Shown piece after piece: positions 1-10,900 of a stretch of DNA of 64,000 nucleotides. Under the pieces are notes generated by a model that had not been told where the DNA came from, did no database searches, and worked only from the letters and a program-made list of their open reading frames with translations. The stretch is taken from NCBI RefSeq assembly GCF_023101765.2, contig NC_064220.1, positions 11,346,001-11,410,000 of the forward strand, written 5' to 3'. Position 1 is the stretch's first letter; every line of letters begins with the position of its first letter. A program made the translations under genes and the position numbers. Source of the stretch: Spodoptera frugiperda. Lineage: Eukaryota; Arthropoda; Insecta; Lepidoptera; Noctuidae.

Positions 1-60
1 GATTATTTGCCGTGACCTCTCGTTCGTTCATGTCCGTTGCGCACTCTTCACTCTTCAGCC

Positions 61-330
61 AGGTGGCAACAACAGACCTAAAAGCTGTTGCCGAAAAATT
101 TCAAACCTGTTTATTAATTAATTTAATATTATTAATCACTTGTTTAATAATTCATACATACATAACCTCACGCCTGTCTCCCATGGGGGTAGGCAGAGAC
201 AATGGAATGCCAATTCCTACGAATCTTACATACTTCTTTCGCTTCATCAACAGTCATCAGTCTTTTCATGTATGCTCGTCGGTCAAGGGATTCAAAGTGA
301 ATTCAAGAAAGCTTTAATTAGTTAGACATT
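61..330 (+). mobile_element. Short lepidopteran interspersed element, copy A
   Basis: This non-coding block recurs at 2894-3104. It starts with a short inverted repeat (GGCAACA...TGTTGCC) and continues through an A+T-rich spacer to CATACATACATAACCTCACG and a pyrimidine-rich CTGTCTCCC segment. I know that last segment as a common non-autonomous repeat in moth genomes. The small ORFs across it have no protein character. It lies in the intron upstream of the first visible odorant-binding-protein exon. Confidence 0.6.
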
Positions 331-373
331 AGCGCTACAAATATTTATTAACTTATGTGTGTTTTTTTTTAAG

Positions 374-2055
374 CGGATTCTAATAAAAATGTGGATGAAA
401 AAGAGCCAGACTGGTCTTATGCGAGTTTCCCTAAAGAAATTTCGGAACACGTTGAGAACTTTAAAAAGAACATGAGCGAGTGTTTGAAGGAAGTGCAGTC
501 TAGTGACAAGAGGCCTGTCAAGCGTCTCTCTCCTAAAATGGAGTCTCCTGTTCATGGCGAATGTCTCATTGCCTGTGTTCTGAAACGCAACGGTGTTATT
601 ATTCATGGAAAAGTTAATAAAGGTAAAATATTTCATAAATATCATCACTTACCATCAGGTGAGATAGCGGCCAAACGTCGGCCCATTTAACAATTAAAAA
701 AATAATAATAATAATTGTGTAAACACTTAAGGTACGCGTCCACAGGTCCGCGTCGTACGCATCGCACGCACCGCACGCAATTAATTTGAATTTGTCTTGT
801 ATAAAAAGTCATACAACTGCGTCCACTGTTCTGCATCGTACGGACCGCATCATCAGCAATGCCGACATGCGATACGTAACGATGACGTCATACGGAATGC
901 GTACGATGTGTGCGATGCGTATGATGCGGGCCTGTGGACGCTTACCTTTACATGTAATGACCGCTACTGTGTTTTATTAAAAAAAAAAAAACGTTTTTAT
1001 TAAAAAAAAAAAACTAGCTGATATTTATAATAACAGTAGTCTATGTTGCTCCTTAGTACATTAGCTAAGGAGTAACATAAACCGACGTGAAACAACGCTT
1101 GCGTTGTGTTTCGTTGTGTGAGTGAGGTTACCGGAGGCCCAATTCCCCCCTTTCCAATCTTCCCAATCCCCAATTCTTGAACCCTTAAATTAGCAAATTA
1201 AATCCGCCCATCACATACTCTGGGAGTGTGGTCTCTGGCAATCTGAGCGTAACGCTATGTTGGATAATTTAATTGTTTCATCAGGTGTAGTTTATTACAC
1301 GGACCTTGTGGAGTCTCGAGCGAATTTCCGTGCGTTTAGGCGTTTTTGTCATACCTATTATTGGAAGCAAGTATAACAGCTCACGCATAGGACCCATTTA
1401 ATATTAGCATTTAATATTTTAGTTTTAAGTAAAATTTCCGTGGTGCTTGGCGACTGGGCTTCTCCCAGTTGTGCAGTCTCTTTTGTGCCTTAAGGCTTAA
1501 GTCATCCTGTCTCCTGCATTAAATTCACCGAGGGAAGTGGAAACTATCGTTTTCTTTTCTTCTCCTCTAATAACATCTTCTGATTTGTTTCGTTGCGGGA
1601 TCCAAGACAGTCATTCATTTCCCTGGGACGCGCCGGTTTTCAGTGTTCCGGTGTTTTCATGTTTGTATCTACTGTAGATCCTGGCTTACAGGAGTTGCAG
1701 CGGTATGGGAGGCTGTGGCGGGCTTGTCCCAAAAAAAAAAAAAATCGGTTTGATTGCAAAAAGTAAAAAAAAAAAAAATGCGGTGAGCTACCCTAAAGTG
1801 TCCCCATTAAAAACATGGACAACTTTTACAGCCTACCTTTCGATTGTACTCTATTTTTCAGATAACTTAATAGCTCTTGTAAGTAAGTTCTACTCTAAAG
1901 ACACCAGGCTCATGAAGAAATTGGAGAAGAATTTGGATCGTTGTATCGAAATGAGTGTGCGTGCCCAAGACGACTGCACGTTGGCATCGCTGCTTAACGA
2001 TTGCACTAACGACCTAATGGCCAGCAATAAACACAAATTAACGGTTAATTATTAA
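374..2055 (+). CDS. Odorant-binding protein (classical six-cysteine OBP), 5' end missing
   Basis: Secreted carrier that solubilises odorants or pheromones in sensillar lymph. Two exons are visible: 374-622, entered through a T-tract AG and ended by a GTAAAA donor, and 1862-2055, entered through TTTTTCAG. Both junctions are phase 1, so the frame joins cleanly to a TAA at 2053-2055. The joined protein shows all six OBP cysteines: C1-X26-C2-X3-C3-X42-C4-X10-C5-X8-C6. The C2-X3-C3 motif (CLIAC) is in the first exon; C4, C5 and C6 are in the second. The signal peptide and start codon are absent and should lie upstream of the window. The 1.2-kb intron holds a MITE and a LINE tail, and a SINE sits 66 bp after the stop. 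All visible residues read open, so the gene is probably functional. The spacing fits the classical/PBP-like class, but the orthologue cannot be named. Confidence 0.88.
730..947. mobile_element. PIF/Harbinger-type MITE
   Basis: A 218-bp non-coding element bounded by near-perfect inverted repeats, AGGTACGCGTCCACAGG at the left and CCTGTGGACGCTTACCT at the right. It is flanked by the same trinucleotide TTA (727-729 and 948-950), the usual PIF/Harbinger target duplication. The interior is unusually rich in CpG-containing motifs such as CGTACG and CGCACG. It sits in the odorant-binding-protein intron. Confidence 0.75.
1043..1080. repeat. Hairpin in OBP intron
   Basis: Arms TATGTTGCTCCTTAG and CTAAGGAGTAACATA are complementary with one mismatch around an 8-base loop. 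The role is unknown. It may be the core of another decayed short transposon. Confidence 0.5.
1205..1743 (+). pseudogene. Non-LTR retrotransposon (LINE) 3' end with poly-A tail
   Basis: One frame reads a LINE C-terminal stretch: WECGLWQSERNAML, then SSGVVYYTDLVESR, then FRAFRRFCHTYYWKQ, ending at TAA 1374-1376. It resembles the cysteine/histidine tail after the reverse transcriptase of arthropod R1/jockey-like elements. About 350 bp of 3' UTR follows and ends in an A14 run near 1730-1743, as expected for a 5'-truncated insertion in the sense orientation of the OBP intron. The low-complexity lead-in at 1121-1200 (CCCAATTCCCCCC-like) may belong to the same element. Confidence 0.6.
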
Positions 2056-2121
2056 AAAATATCGTAGTTGTAATTGCTACGATAAAAATACATGTTAGTT
2101 TTATTTCTGCCCTTACTAACT

Positions 2122-2377
2122 AATTACATTACGACACGTAATGCCGCTAAACAATGTGCGATTGTACACCCAGTTTTCACCATTTGTGTTGTATGTCCCA
2201 TGTAATATGGTCATATACTGGGCACAATACCTTTCCAACTCCGTGCTACTACTTACTGAGAAATTTTCGAAAAACCGAAACAAGCCCAGTAATACTTTTG
2301 CCCGACGCGGGAATCGAACCCGAGACCCCTTGCCCGGCAGTCGCACTTGCGACCACTCGACCAACTAGGCAGTCCCG
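2122..2377 (-). mobile_element. tRNA-derived SINE
   Basis: Read on the minus strand, the element opens with GCCTAGTTGGTCGAGTGG (A-box like) and contains GGTTCGATTCCCG (B box), followed by a non-tRNA body. The flanks carry an 8-bp direct repeat, TACTAACT, at 2114-2121 and 2378-2385, which fixes both ends. It lies 66 bp after the OBP stop codon and may be transcribed as part of that 3' region. Confidence 0.82.
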
Positions 2378-2385
2378 TACTAACT

Positions 2386-2784
2386 CGTGTCGTGTATTGA
2401 CACAATTTCTACCAGAATAGGAATTACATATTAAAAAAACGCGAGTTTTCGATATCGCGCTCACCTGAGGCTATGAGATGGCGAACATTTACGTAACAAC
2501 GTGCCATTAAAAAATATACTTTTTGAGGTGCCATCAAAATTATAATTAATAGCGCCCTATGGTGAGTGAAAAACCGGTATTCCGCATCTCAACAGCAGAC
2601 AACAAAAGATCAGTATCTATTTTTCTAGTAGGATCATCATCAGCCGCAACATTGTTTCACGTAAAATGTGACGTGACATACACAGTCTGAAGTCTTATTG
2701 TACGGGACATCATCAAATATTACTAACATTAAAGCCCCAATATTGTGAAGTTTAATTAATAACTTATTTTGTAAAGTTTAGGTA
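2386..2784. other. Intergenic, nothing recognised
   Basis: A+T-rich sequence without a protein-like frame, RNA gene or convincing repeat. Confidence 0.5.
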
Positions 2785-3230
2785 TAAAGTAGATAAAGTA
2801 CTTACATAGTATTGGTGGGTTAAAAATGTGTGTGCGTTGAATCGAAATGCATTGTAAAATTGTGCCCATAGACAATAATTTCTTATCTATTCAGGTAGCA
2901 ACAACAGACCTAAAAGCTGTTGCCAAATCTAAAAAAAAATCTCAAACTTGTTTATTAATTTATTTAATATTATTAATCACTTCTTTAATAATTCATACAT
3001 ACATAACCTCACGCCTGTCTCCCATGAAGGTAGGTAGAGAAAATAGAATGCTAATTCTACGAATCTTACATACCTCTTTCGCTTCATCAACATTCATCAG
3101 TCTTTAGATAAAGTACATAGTATTGGTGGGTTAAAAATGTGTGTGTGTGATTAATATTAAATTACCTACCGTTGAATCGAAATGCATTGTAAAATTCTGC
3201 CCATAGACAATAATTTCTTATCTATAGGTC
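2785..3230. repeat. Direct duplication flanking interspersed-element copy B
   Basis: About 100 bp at 2785-2893 (AGATAAAGTAC, TATTGGTGGGTT, GAATCGAAATGCATTG, CAATAATTTCTTATCT) recurs at 3105-3228 with few changes and one indel of about 27 bp. The two copies bracket the mobile-element copy at 2894-3104. This is either a tandem duplication broken by the insertion or an unusually long insertion-associated duplication. Confidence 0.7.
2894..3104 (+). mobile_element. Short lepidopteran interspersed element, copy B
   Basis: Same order of blocks as copy A at 61-330, including the inverted repeat (AGCAACA here in place of GGCAACA), the CATACATACATAACCTCACG block and CGCTTCATCAACA near the end. Point differences and small indels separate the copies, so they are not a recent local duplication. 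Confidence 0.65.
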
Positions 3231-3436
3231 AAATATTGTTACGCCATATTTAATCTATGGCACAGTTACGTCATTCATTCATTCAAGCTTTGTTATCTTT
3301 CATTGAAATGAAAACTTCTTAACGGCTGTGAAATGTGAATGTAGTGGCTTGGAGTTCCAAGTCTCTGTTATTGTTGTGTAAAAGTCATCAAATTATTATT
3401 TATTGAATACTGTTTATCGTAATCTATACAATTCGG

Positions 3437-3471
3437 TATAAAATTTTTAAATTGCTTGCGATTTTGTCAGT
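3437..3471 (+). promoter_or_regulatory. Possible TATA + initiator core promoter
   Basis: TATAAAAT at 3437-3444 is followed by the arthropod initiator TCAGT at 3467-3471. That puts the TATA T about 32 bases before the initiator A, which is canonical spacing. No coding exon follows within reach, so it could serve an unseen gene, an LTR or nothing. The match could be chance in A+T-rich DNA. Confidence 0.25.
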
Positions 3472-4918
3472 GGTTGGCTAGTCGTAGTCGGTCAGTTTGG
3501 GTTCCTTCAGTCAAGCGTGTACGTTGTGTTTAGTTGCTATCAAATAAAAATTAACAGTTAGAGGTTGTCGATAGAAATGTGTTATTTATGTTTATATCAG
3601 TCACTATTTTATACATGAATGTTAGAGGCATGCATGTGCCTAATAACCCTACGTTTGCAGTCTTGATCAATGTCCTCGTTTTTGTTTTTGAAAAGTGAAT
3701 TAGGTTGGTCTTGGTTATAAGTGTTTAGTATTTTATGTGTATATATGAACTTGGCAAATATTTGTGTAATTGTTGTTGAGTATCCTTGGGTGTACTATCT
3801 CGTACTGTCGTTTAGATTTTGTTGTATCAAAAGAAGTCTAGTCTTTGACACTCATTCGATAAGGTTCTAAACATATTGTTCTAAGTGTAAAGTACTGTTA
3901 TGAAATAAAATTATGTATTATTTATTGTATTAATTAAAAAGAAGTATTCACATAGAGTATTTGTAGAGGATGTTTGGATTGCTCTTTGACTTATATTATA
4001 AAGGTATCAATGATGGTCTGGGATTTTATATCCAATTTGTTTTGGTCAATGTGCTACTTATTGTTGCCAGTCGCTTTTGGAAGCACTATCATGAAGTCGC
4101 TGGTGCTACCTGATTGTTTGAGCAAAAAGGTGTAGAACAGGCCATCTTTTTGTTGGATATGTAATTCGGGTTCTTTTATACCAAGTATAAAAGCAAAAAC
4201 GCCTCTGTGCAGATTATTTGGTATGGAGCAAACACCTTTTAACATCTAGGTATTATGAATGTTAATTTTTTCTAAAACTTAGTTTGAAAACATTCATTGA
4301 GTCTTAGCAGTGAAAAAGAAAGTCAGAATTGGTAAATAAATGCTGAAATCACCTTTATATTCATCAAAGTTTGACGGACACTGGCACATTTGCTGCACAA
4401 TGATGGATTTGTAACTCAGTGGCAAGGAATAGTATGTCAAGTTTGCACCTCACAAGTCAGCCATTTTGTTGGATTGATGATAGTAGGGTAAATTGTGTAT
4501 GTAATAATGTCAAAATACCAATGTTTCTAGATGTTACAGGTACAGGTAACATTTGCGGTTTGTTATTTACGTTATTAGTTAATTTAGTCAGCTGTCCTAC
4601 AGTAACAAAAGCGAAAATCTGCCTTAATTGATTGTTGGTTTGCAGCAAGTGTTTGCATTCCAGTTAATAGACGATGTTCTTTCATCCTTTTTGTATTAAA
4701 GGTTTCTCTAACCTTATTGTGGTGTTGTCTACCACTACCTCAACTTCAACTGTGTTTTGAGGTGTATGAAGAAAGTTTATTAAAATATAAAATGATTAAA
4801 TTGCTAAAAAAAATGTGGCATGCCCAAGAATGTCTAAAACTTTGTCATTATAAAAGTTAAAAACTGAGATATAATAAGAATTATTACACAAAATTTGTTT
4901 GGGACAGTGATTTTCCAT
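3472..4918. other. Long stretch without recognised gene
   Basis: Only short frames occur (for example minus 4054-4245 and plus 4419-4631), and none shows family motifs. There is no repeat pair within the window. It may contain UTR-like sequence after the possible promoter at 3437. Confidence 0.4.
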
Positions 4919-5500
4919 TTAGTGGAGAAATGGCCATTTAAATCCGCTGATGGCTATATTTTTTAAATATTGGCTTAAATGAAAACATTCTGTTTTGAGC
5001 TCATATGCATTAATGTCTTCATGATAAAATTCATTGCATTTTTTGGTCAATTCGTCAGATTCGATTGTTGTTAACTGACTAAGAAAACTAAATCTATTAT
5101 CAATTTCTTTGTATGCTGCCGTACATTTTGCCAAGATTTTTCAATTTTTTTACTAAGGTTTGGGTTTCGTTTCTAGTGTCTCCTGGTTGATTGATGTTAT
5201 TTGCGATGAAGGATAATGCTTCAGAAATATTTAAATAACCATTTTGCAAAGCATTAGTAGCATTGGCATGTGCGTCCGCATATGGTTTGCGAAAGGGACT
5301 TCAGGACTATTTACACCTAAATGCTCTGTCAAAATTTGCCAGCATTTGGTCGAAGCTGAGAAAAAATTATACAATTTTTGAACAAATTGAAAGAATGCTA
5401 CTACTTCAGTAATACATTCAACAGCTTGAACATTCACTAAATTAAGCGAATGTGCCGCACATGGAACGTAAATTGCATATTCGCATACATACTTTTATTC
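4919..5500 (-). pseudogene. hAT-like (ZMYM1/DUF4371-type) transposase fragment
   Basis: Minus-strand frames read YAIYVPCAAHSLNLVNVQAVEC, split by a frameshift, then FFQFVQKLYNFFSAST. Downstream comes SFLSQLTTIESDELTKKC. The CAAH-NL and FF.FVQ.LY.FFS.ST signatures are typical of hAT-related proteins with TTF zinc fingers. The fragment joins a copia fragment near 5500. No termini are visible, and the reading frame is broken between 5437 and 5134. Confidence 0.6.
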
Positions 5501-6240
5501 TTCGTACTAGTTATAACATAATTTGTATAAAATAATCTAATATCTATATGCTTGCTTCGTTTATGGAATATAGAATGTTTAGTTAACAATTGTGCAATCT
5601 GGTTGTCATTATATAACAATACAGGCAAAATAATTTCTACATTTCAACTCAAATAACAAGTTCTTTAAGTAAATTGCTTCACACATGGCCACATACTCAG
5701 CTTCTGTGCTTGACAGAGCTATTGTTCACTGCTTTCAAATGAGATTACACTACCAGACATTTTATACATGAGACCTGTATAAGATTTGCGGTCAACACAA
5801 TCTGATGCCCAATCTGCATCTGCATAACCTATCAGATCTAAATCATCTTTTCCATATTTTAAACCAAAATGTTTAGTTTTTTGCAAATACTTTAAAATTC
5901 GCTTTACATGCTTCCAATGAGTTTTATTATGGTTGTTATTAAATTGGCTAAGAATAAATTGTCCCATCATTGCGATACTGATACAGCGCAAATCAAACAC
6001 TCTTGTCTCCCCAGTTTTCTTTCCATGTCTAATGGAGTTGAAGTATGGCATGGAGCTAAACTTGTGGAAGAAAATATGCTGCAAGTATTCGACGTTGTTC
6101 GGTTTTGTGAGTCTAGCAGTTTTACAAATTTCGACGTATTATACTGGTGAATAAAACTCACGATTTTTAAGCTTTCTTTCAATTGTGGCATGCATGGAGT
6201 CACACTTCATTTGAGTGTGACCTTTTTCAAGGTATTTATA
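5500..6240 (-). pseudogene. Ty1/copia retrotransposon pol fragment (RT end and RNase H)
   Basis: The minus frames contain a recognisable copia C-terminus: SLAPCHTSTPLDM-like tail of reverse transcriptase, HWKHVKRILKYLQKTK, then the RNase H core YADADWASD and DRKSYTGLMYKMSG. Further on, frameshifted, come QIAQLLTKHSIF and KRSKHIDIRLF. At least two frameshifts separate these blocks. No LTR is recognised on either side. Downstream it runs directly into hAT sequence, so the element is a truncated relic. Confidence 0.75.
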
Positions 6241-7086
6241 CGTAATGGTTAAGGATTTTTGCTTTGCAGCAAGAAGTAATTAAGAAAATTACTGGCAGGA
6301 ATGTTTTATGAATTTTCTAAATTCTTGAAATAGTCATTTATTTCCTTCAACTATTTTCGAAGCACGGCTTCTTTTTATATTTTGTTTGGCACGGGCTCAG
6401 CATTCCCCTGGAATTTTCCCGTTAAAAAGATAATCTTTTCCACATTTTGAAATGTAGCAACAGACTACAATGCGCTAATCTTAAATCATATGAGTCAATA
6501 TTAGAAGGTTGCTCAATAGGAGTAACCTGTTTAGCCAAGTTCTTGGCTGTTATTCTAATAAAATATGATAGCGACACTGCTATTCGTCTTAAATAAAAAC
6601 GAGAAAGATAATACCTATCTTGCGTCATATATACATTTTAACCAACGTAATTGTTGGTATCAATAATATTAATATTTGAATTATTGCATAAGTGATACAT
6701 TGCAATATTAAGTTTATATCTAAGGTTGTTTTCTTCCTGTGGCAAGCTATTACTGTAGGGCAATGTAAACAACAATATCTGCTTTAATTTAAGTTCTGTA
6801 ATTGAACTATGAAATTATTTTTATTTAAACATTTGTAATAGAGGTATCTAACACCACAAATAATAATGAGGGTAGAAGCTTTATTAAAATAGTAATTAAT
6901 AATTTTCTCCAAATTTTAGTAAAAGTATACAGCCGGGCCTACAATGATTTATTATTGTTTGTCCTGGGTAACTATTTGTCAATAAAGAACCTAAGTTCTT
7001 TCCAATCTCATCACTGAAGATTACAACACTGTTATTACAACCTATATTTATTTAAAATTCTCTAAATTTACATTTTTAAATAATAT
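6241..7086. other. No recognised gene
   Basis: A+T-rich sequence with a 68-residue minus frame (6422-6628) lacking family signatures. Nothing else is supported. Confidence 0.4.
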
Positions 7087-7440
7087 TTAAAACACACAAT
7101 ATAAAATAATATTTAAAAATATAAAAATAGGAGCCGACCAGTAGCGGGAACATGGTCCAACAACTATTATTACTGTTACATTGGGTAGGAAACAGTAAAC
7201 TGGCACCATGAGGCAAGGCGGTATCACACGTTGGCACAGTACAAGAGGCAGTACATTACTAGAATCACATTTTTCACATGGGTTTTCCTGTGACTGTGAC
7301 CGCACTAACTCATCCATAGCCAACATGTATTCCCTCATTTGTTTTTCTGATGCACTGTATTTGTTGGTCATTGTGTGCAACTTGGCTGTTAAGTGGTCTA
7401 TTTCTAGTTGTAAGTTATGTGTGTCTATTCTTTTGATTTA
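7087..7440 (-). other. Unrecognised ORF with coiled-coil character
   Basis: The minus frame contains a heptad-like run (LQLEIDHLTAKLHTM, then EKQMREYMLAMDELV), followed by ENPCEKCDSS. Its base composition is more codon-like than the flanks. It could be the accessory or terminal part of an unidentified transposon protein. No start or splice structure is clear. Confidence 0.25.
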
Positions 7441-7495
7441 ATTTGTTAGAATAAAAATTCAGTTAATTTAAAAGTCGGAATCGTTCTTTGTTTAA

Positions 7496-8770
7496 CCCAT
7501 TAACACCCAAAATTTAGTATATTTTTCTATTGTTTTCTATTTATTAGTCCATAAGGGATAAAATATGCTATATAAGAAGATAAAATGAAAAAGAAATATG
7601 TATTTACTTACTGTTACTGTTATTGATACACATATCAATAAGCTGCGAAAATATTCCCAAATACCATCGATGACTTTTGAAGGGGGTTCTATACAACGAA
7701 ATCAACATATCGGCCAAATCTACCCCGCCCATGTGTTTGTTATAATGTTTGACGATTTGAGGGCATTCGACATCTATCTTCTTTTTCTCGTCTTTGTCGT
7801 AACGTTTCATAGTTTCAATCGGGTGCGAGTCTATATATGAACTGATTAGTGTGACAACTTTGTTGTCATGCCACTTTACGACTGCTAACTTATTTTTATT
7901 ACAAACCACTTGCGCACTAGAACCACGTTTCTTTTTTTAAATTAGTGATCAGTTGGTAATAAGGCTTGGCAGCCCCTTAGACGATTCGTTCGTATGGTAC
8001 CAAGACTAAAGATACCGTACTCTTCTCGCAATATATGTGTTAGTTCTGGTGACATGAAAAAGTTATCAGCGTCCACAGTGGCTGGTTTTTTCTTTATGGT
8101 TTGACATAACGCAATAACTACCATACCTCCCAAACCAATTGTAGCTTCTTTTTCTGTAAGAACCAGTCCACGAAAGGTATCGTCACCACCATACAAAAGA
8201 AAATCATAAATAATACCCGAGACGCCCGCACGCACAAAATTTTTAAACCCCCATTTTTTAGGTTTCATCTTTACGTATTGCTTTCTTTTACCCGCTTTAC
8301 GACCTTTATAAGGTATCATCATCTCGTCGATTGAGTATTTTCCTTCTTCTTCAACTTGCAGAAATGTTTGTCGTATTTTTTCCATTATAGGACGAGTTTT
8401 GAAATAGCGGTCCGAGTCTTCCAAGGTGTTATCTGCAAAATGTATGTATCGACGTATTTGTTGATACCTTTTGAGAGGTATTAGGTCAGCAATTAGAGGG
8501 TATCTGGTTCTCTTAGCCCAATAATCAGTGTAAGCCGGCATCTGTACTATACCCATCATGATATGAATGGCTAAAAAGTTTTTAATCTCGTCTTCTGTCA
8601 ACTGAATAGATCGCCCTAGTTGTTGCACTGCGTATAAATTAGTGCTATGAACGATATCACCAATAATATCAGGTGAAAAAAAGTTATAAAAGTAATCCAA
8701 TACTGTATTTATACATGTTTGATGAATCTCATACAAATTTTTAGTGTTGCCCAAATGCAAAAACAAGACG
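7496..8770 (-). pseudogene. piggyBac-A transposase, broken, with one element end
   Basis: The minus frame from about 8750 reads piggyBac DDE transposase: FLAIHIMMGIVQMPAYTDYW, SIDEMMIPYKGRKAGKRKQY (around the second part of the catalytic domain), WGFKNFVRAGVSG, and ATVDADNFFMSPEL. A TAA and a frameshift at about 7940 interrupt it. The continuation reads VKWHDNKVVTLISS and YNKHMGGVDLADMLISLYR. The N-terminus is replaced by a CTTGGT repeat and no cysteine-rich C-terminus is found. TTAA at 7492-7495 followed by CCCATTAACACCC looks like the element terminus at the 3' side of the gene. Confidence 0.78.
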
Positions 8771-8777
8771 AGACTTA

Positions 8778-8850
8778 GCCAGTCTTGGTCTTGGTCTTGC
8801 GCCAATACACCTGGTCTTGGTCTTGGTCTTGCAGCAAGAGTCTTGCAAGT
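8778..8850. repeat. Imperfect (CTTGGT)n microsatellite
   Basis: Repeated CTTGGT/CTTGCA units, giving a GlnAsp-rich pseudo N-terminus to the piggyBac-A frame. This is a simple repeat, not genuine protein. Confidence 0.7.
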
Positions 8851-9425
8851 CTTGCAATTACCTATTAGTCTATTACTATTTATTAAAGTTTACTTTAAAT
8901 CTTAGAAAAACGTATTAGAATTGGAACATTGTGAGCTTGAATTAACATAGCCATAGTAAAGATCAAGCAGATTAATAAATAACTGAAGATTTGATAAAAT
9001 CAACTGACCTATATGTCGTTTTCCATGGAAGTAACTGTTTCTTAACCCTCTCAGGACCATAACATTATAGGAGGTAAAGTAATCATTCTGATTGCTTAAC
9101 ATGACTCATGAGGCATGTAATAAACGTATTTTGGAAAGAAAATAATAGATGTCCCCTTACATTTAGATTAAAATTGTTCAACGGGCCTCTGCGAGTTGGC
9201 TTCGGCCCCTCGTACGCCTTCCAAAGGCCCGGGACCCTGTGGTCCCGTGATTATGTAAATAACAATAATAGATTTTTAGATTTTTTTTGGGACATATTTG
9301 TCCCTATGGACGTCAAGGGACGTTTTTACTTAATTAGCGTGTAATTACGTCTCTTAGATTTATTCATAATTAAAGAGTTTCAGTAAAACAAACAACATAT
9401 TTATAATTTTGATTATTGTATTATA
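8851..9425. other. No recognised gene
   Basis: Contains a short G+C-rich island at about 9180-9245 (GGCCTCTGCGAG...GGCCCGGGACC) of unknown origin inside otherwise A+T-rich DNA. No coding signature. Confidence 0.35.
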
Positions 9426-9755
9426 TTATTGATGATAATCATTGAAACAATTTCTGTCATTAGTGTAACAGAGATGAAGTTTGCATACAGTACATGTATT
9501 ATTTGTACGAATTTCTCGCTTGAACTTAGCACAATTTACACACCGTTTTCTGTTATTCACTTTTTCCATAGGATGTGAAGTCATTTGCCGTTTTATAGCT
9601 CTTCGTACCGCATTAGTTTTTGAACTAGGAGCATCTCGTTGCCTGGCCGTAAAACCGTTGATCAAACTCCGAGCTATTACTTGCCGCCGAGGCGGCATGG
9701 ATTTGGTACTGTGCGCATAGTCTCTAATGGATGGCTGAAGAGGAGGTAACCCCAC
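9426..9755 (-). pseudogene. piggyBac C-terminal cysteine-rich domain fragment
   Basis: The minus frame ends in RKRCVNCAKFKREIR, TCTVCKLHLCY and CFNDYH, the CxxC...CxxCxxxLC...YH pattern of the zinc-binding tail that piggyBac transposases use to bind element ends. The catalytic core is missing. The upstream residues QPSIRDYAHSTKSMPPRRQ look more like a hAT linker, so the frame seems chimeric. Confidence 0.6.
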
Positions 9756-9841
9756 GGAGGATGTGCCGAGGGCAGGGGCGTTGGATGTTGGAAATTCTGC
9801 CGCTGTTGACGTTGGGGCAAGTGGTACCTGCGGGGCTTCAG

Positions 9842-10045
9842 TTATCGGCTGCGTTGCCGTTGGTTGCCTGTCAGGAACAAGTTTAGTGGTACAGTGGGAT
9901 GTTTACTTTTTAAATGTCTAGCCAGGTTACCACAATTTCCAGCGGGTAAATTTAAAATGTTCGCACAATAAAGGCATTTTGCTTTTTTGGGTTCCACTTC
10001 CTCAAAGTGATTCCACACTGCACTGCGTTTTCGTGAACCTGACAT
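9842..10045 (-). pseudogene. BED-type zinc finger fragment
   Basis: Starts MSGSRKRSAVWNHFEEVEP and contains CLYC followed by HLKSKH, the BED C-x2-C...H-x3-5-H pattern found at the N-terminus of hAT and some other transposases. It is followed in the same direction by the fragment at 9426-9755, with no catalytic domain between, so it is part of an internally deleted element. Confidence 0.6.
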
Positions 10046-10900
10046 TTTTTCGTTAATATTTAAAACTGTACAAATTATTTACACTTAAACTAAAATACCT
10101 AACTATCCAATAAAAAACACTACTTATACCTATTACACTAAAACTATTCACTTACACTAAACGTCTTAATTACCTATATTTAAATTAAATAGTCACTTGC
10201 TGTTCAAGACTCTGACTGCTGACAAGAATTTAAAACTCTCTCTTCAATGCAACGAAAACAATAGTTTACAATAGGTAGGTATCTATCACTCCCGATCCCT
10301 TGACGCGGACGAAGGTCAAGCTTGAACTAAATAAATCAAAATAATATTCTGTAAATCGCAAGTATATTGTTTATTTACTTTTTTTTCTATGTTGATCCTA
10401 ATTTCGATAACTTTATGACCGAAATTAGTTTGCATTATTTTCAAAAATTGCTTTTCAAAACGAAACCAGTATAATGCTTGAAATGGTCACGTACCGCTTT
10501 ACGACTTTAAACCTTACGCACTCGTTATAGAGTCGTTCCTTTTTCTTATTGTACCGACGTATATCAGTTTATAATGGTCAAATAATATTCTCGGTCTTGC
10601 GAAAGCAGGACAGAACATAATAAATAGGGAAGTGTGAAAGAGATGTCTGAACTTTACGAAGAGACACCGTGTCGCCATTCGCCAGTCGTGAGCCGCTCGC
10701 GCGACTGCGACACAGATAAAAAAGGACGACGATGATATACTGATATATTCGGATTTGAACTGATATGAAGAGTGAGTGAACAGAATGGATTGATACATAT
10801 CATTTTTATCTATCATTCCTGAGTTACCCATCTCTATTCGAGTCTAGTTGAATAGTCTGAGCCAGACTGGTTGGCTGCTGTTGATGCATGCCAATCCTTT
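10046..10900. other. No recognised gene
   Basis: Short frames only (for example minus 10514-10831), without motifs. Nothing supported. Confidence 0.4.

Noticed and set aside
12..325. Overlapping plus-strand ORFs at the left edge
   Set aside because: They fall in the interspersed repeat and change with indels between its two copies.
2290..2375. tRNA gene candidate (B box GGTTCGATTCC)
   Set aside because: Followed by a SINE body and flanked by an 8-bp target duplication; no complete cloverleaf. The same applies to 53600-53660.
9181..9245. G+C-rich block as rRNA gene fragment
   Set aside because: Too short and without a recognisable rRNA core sequence.
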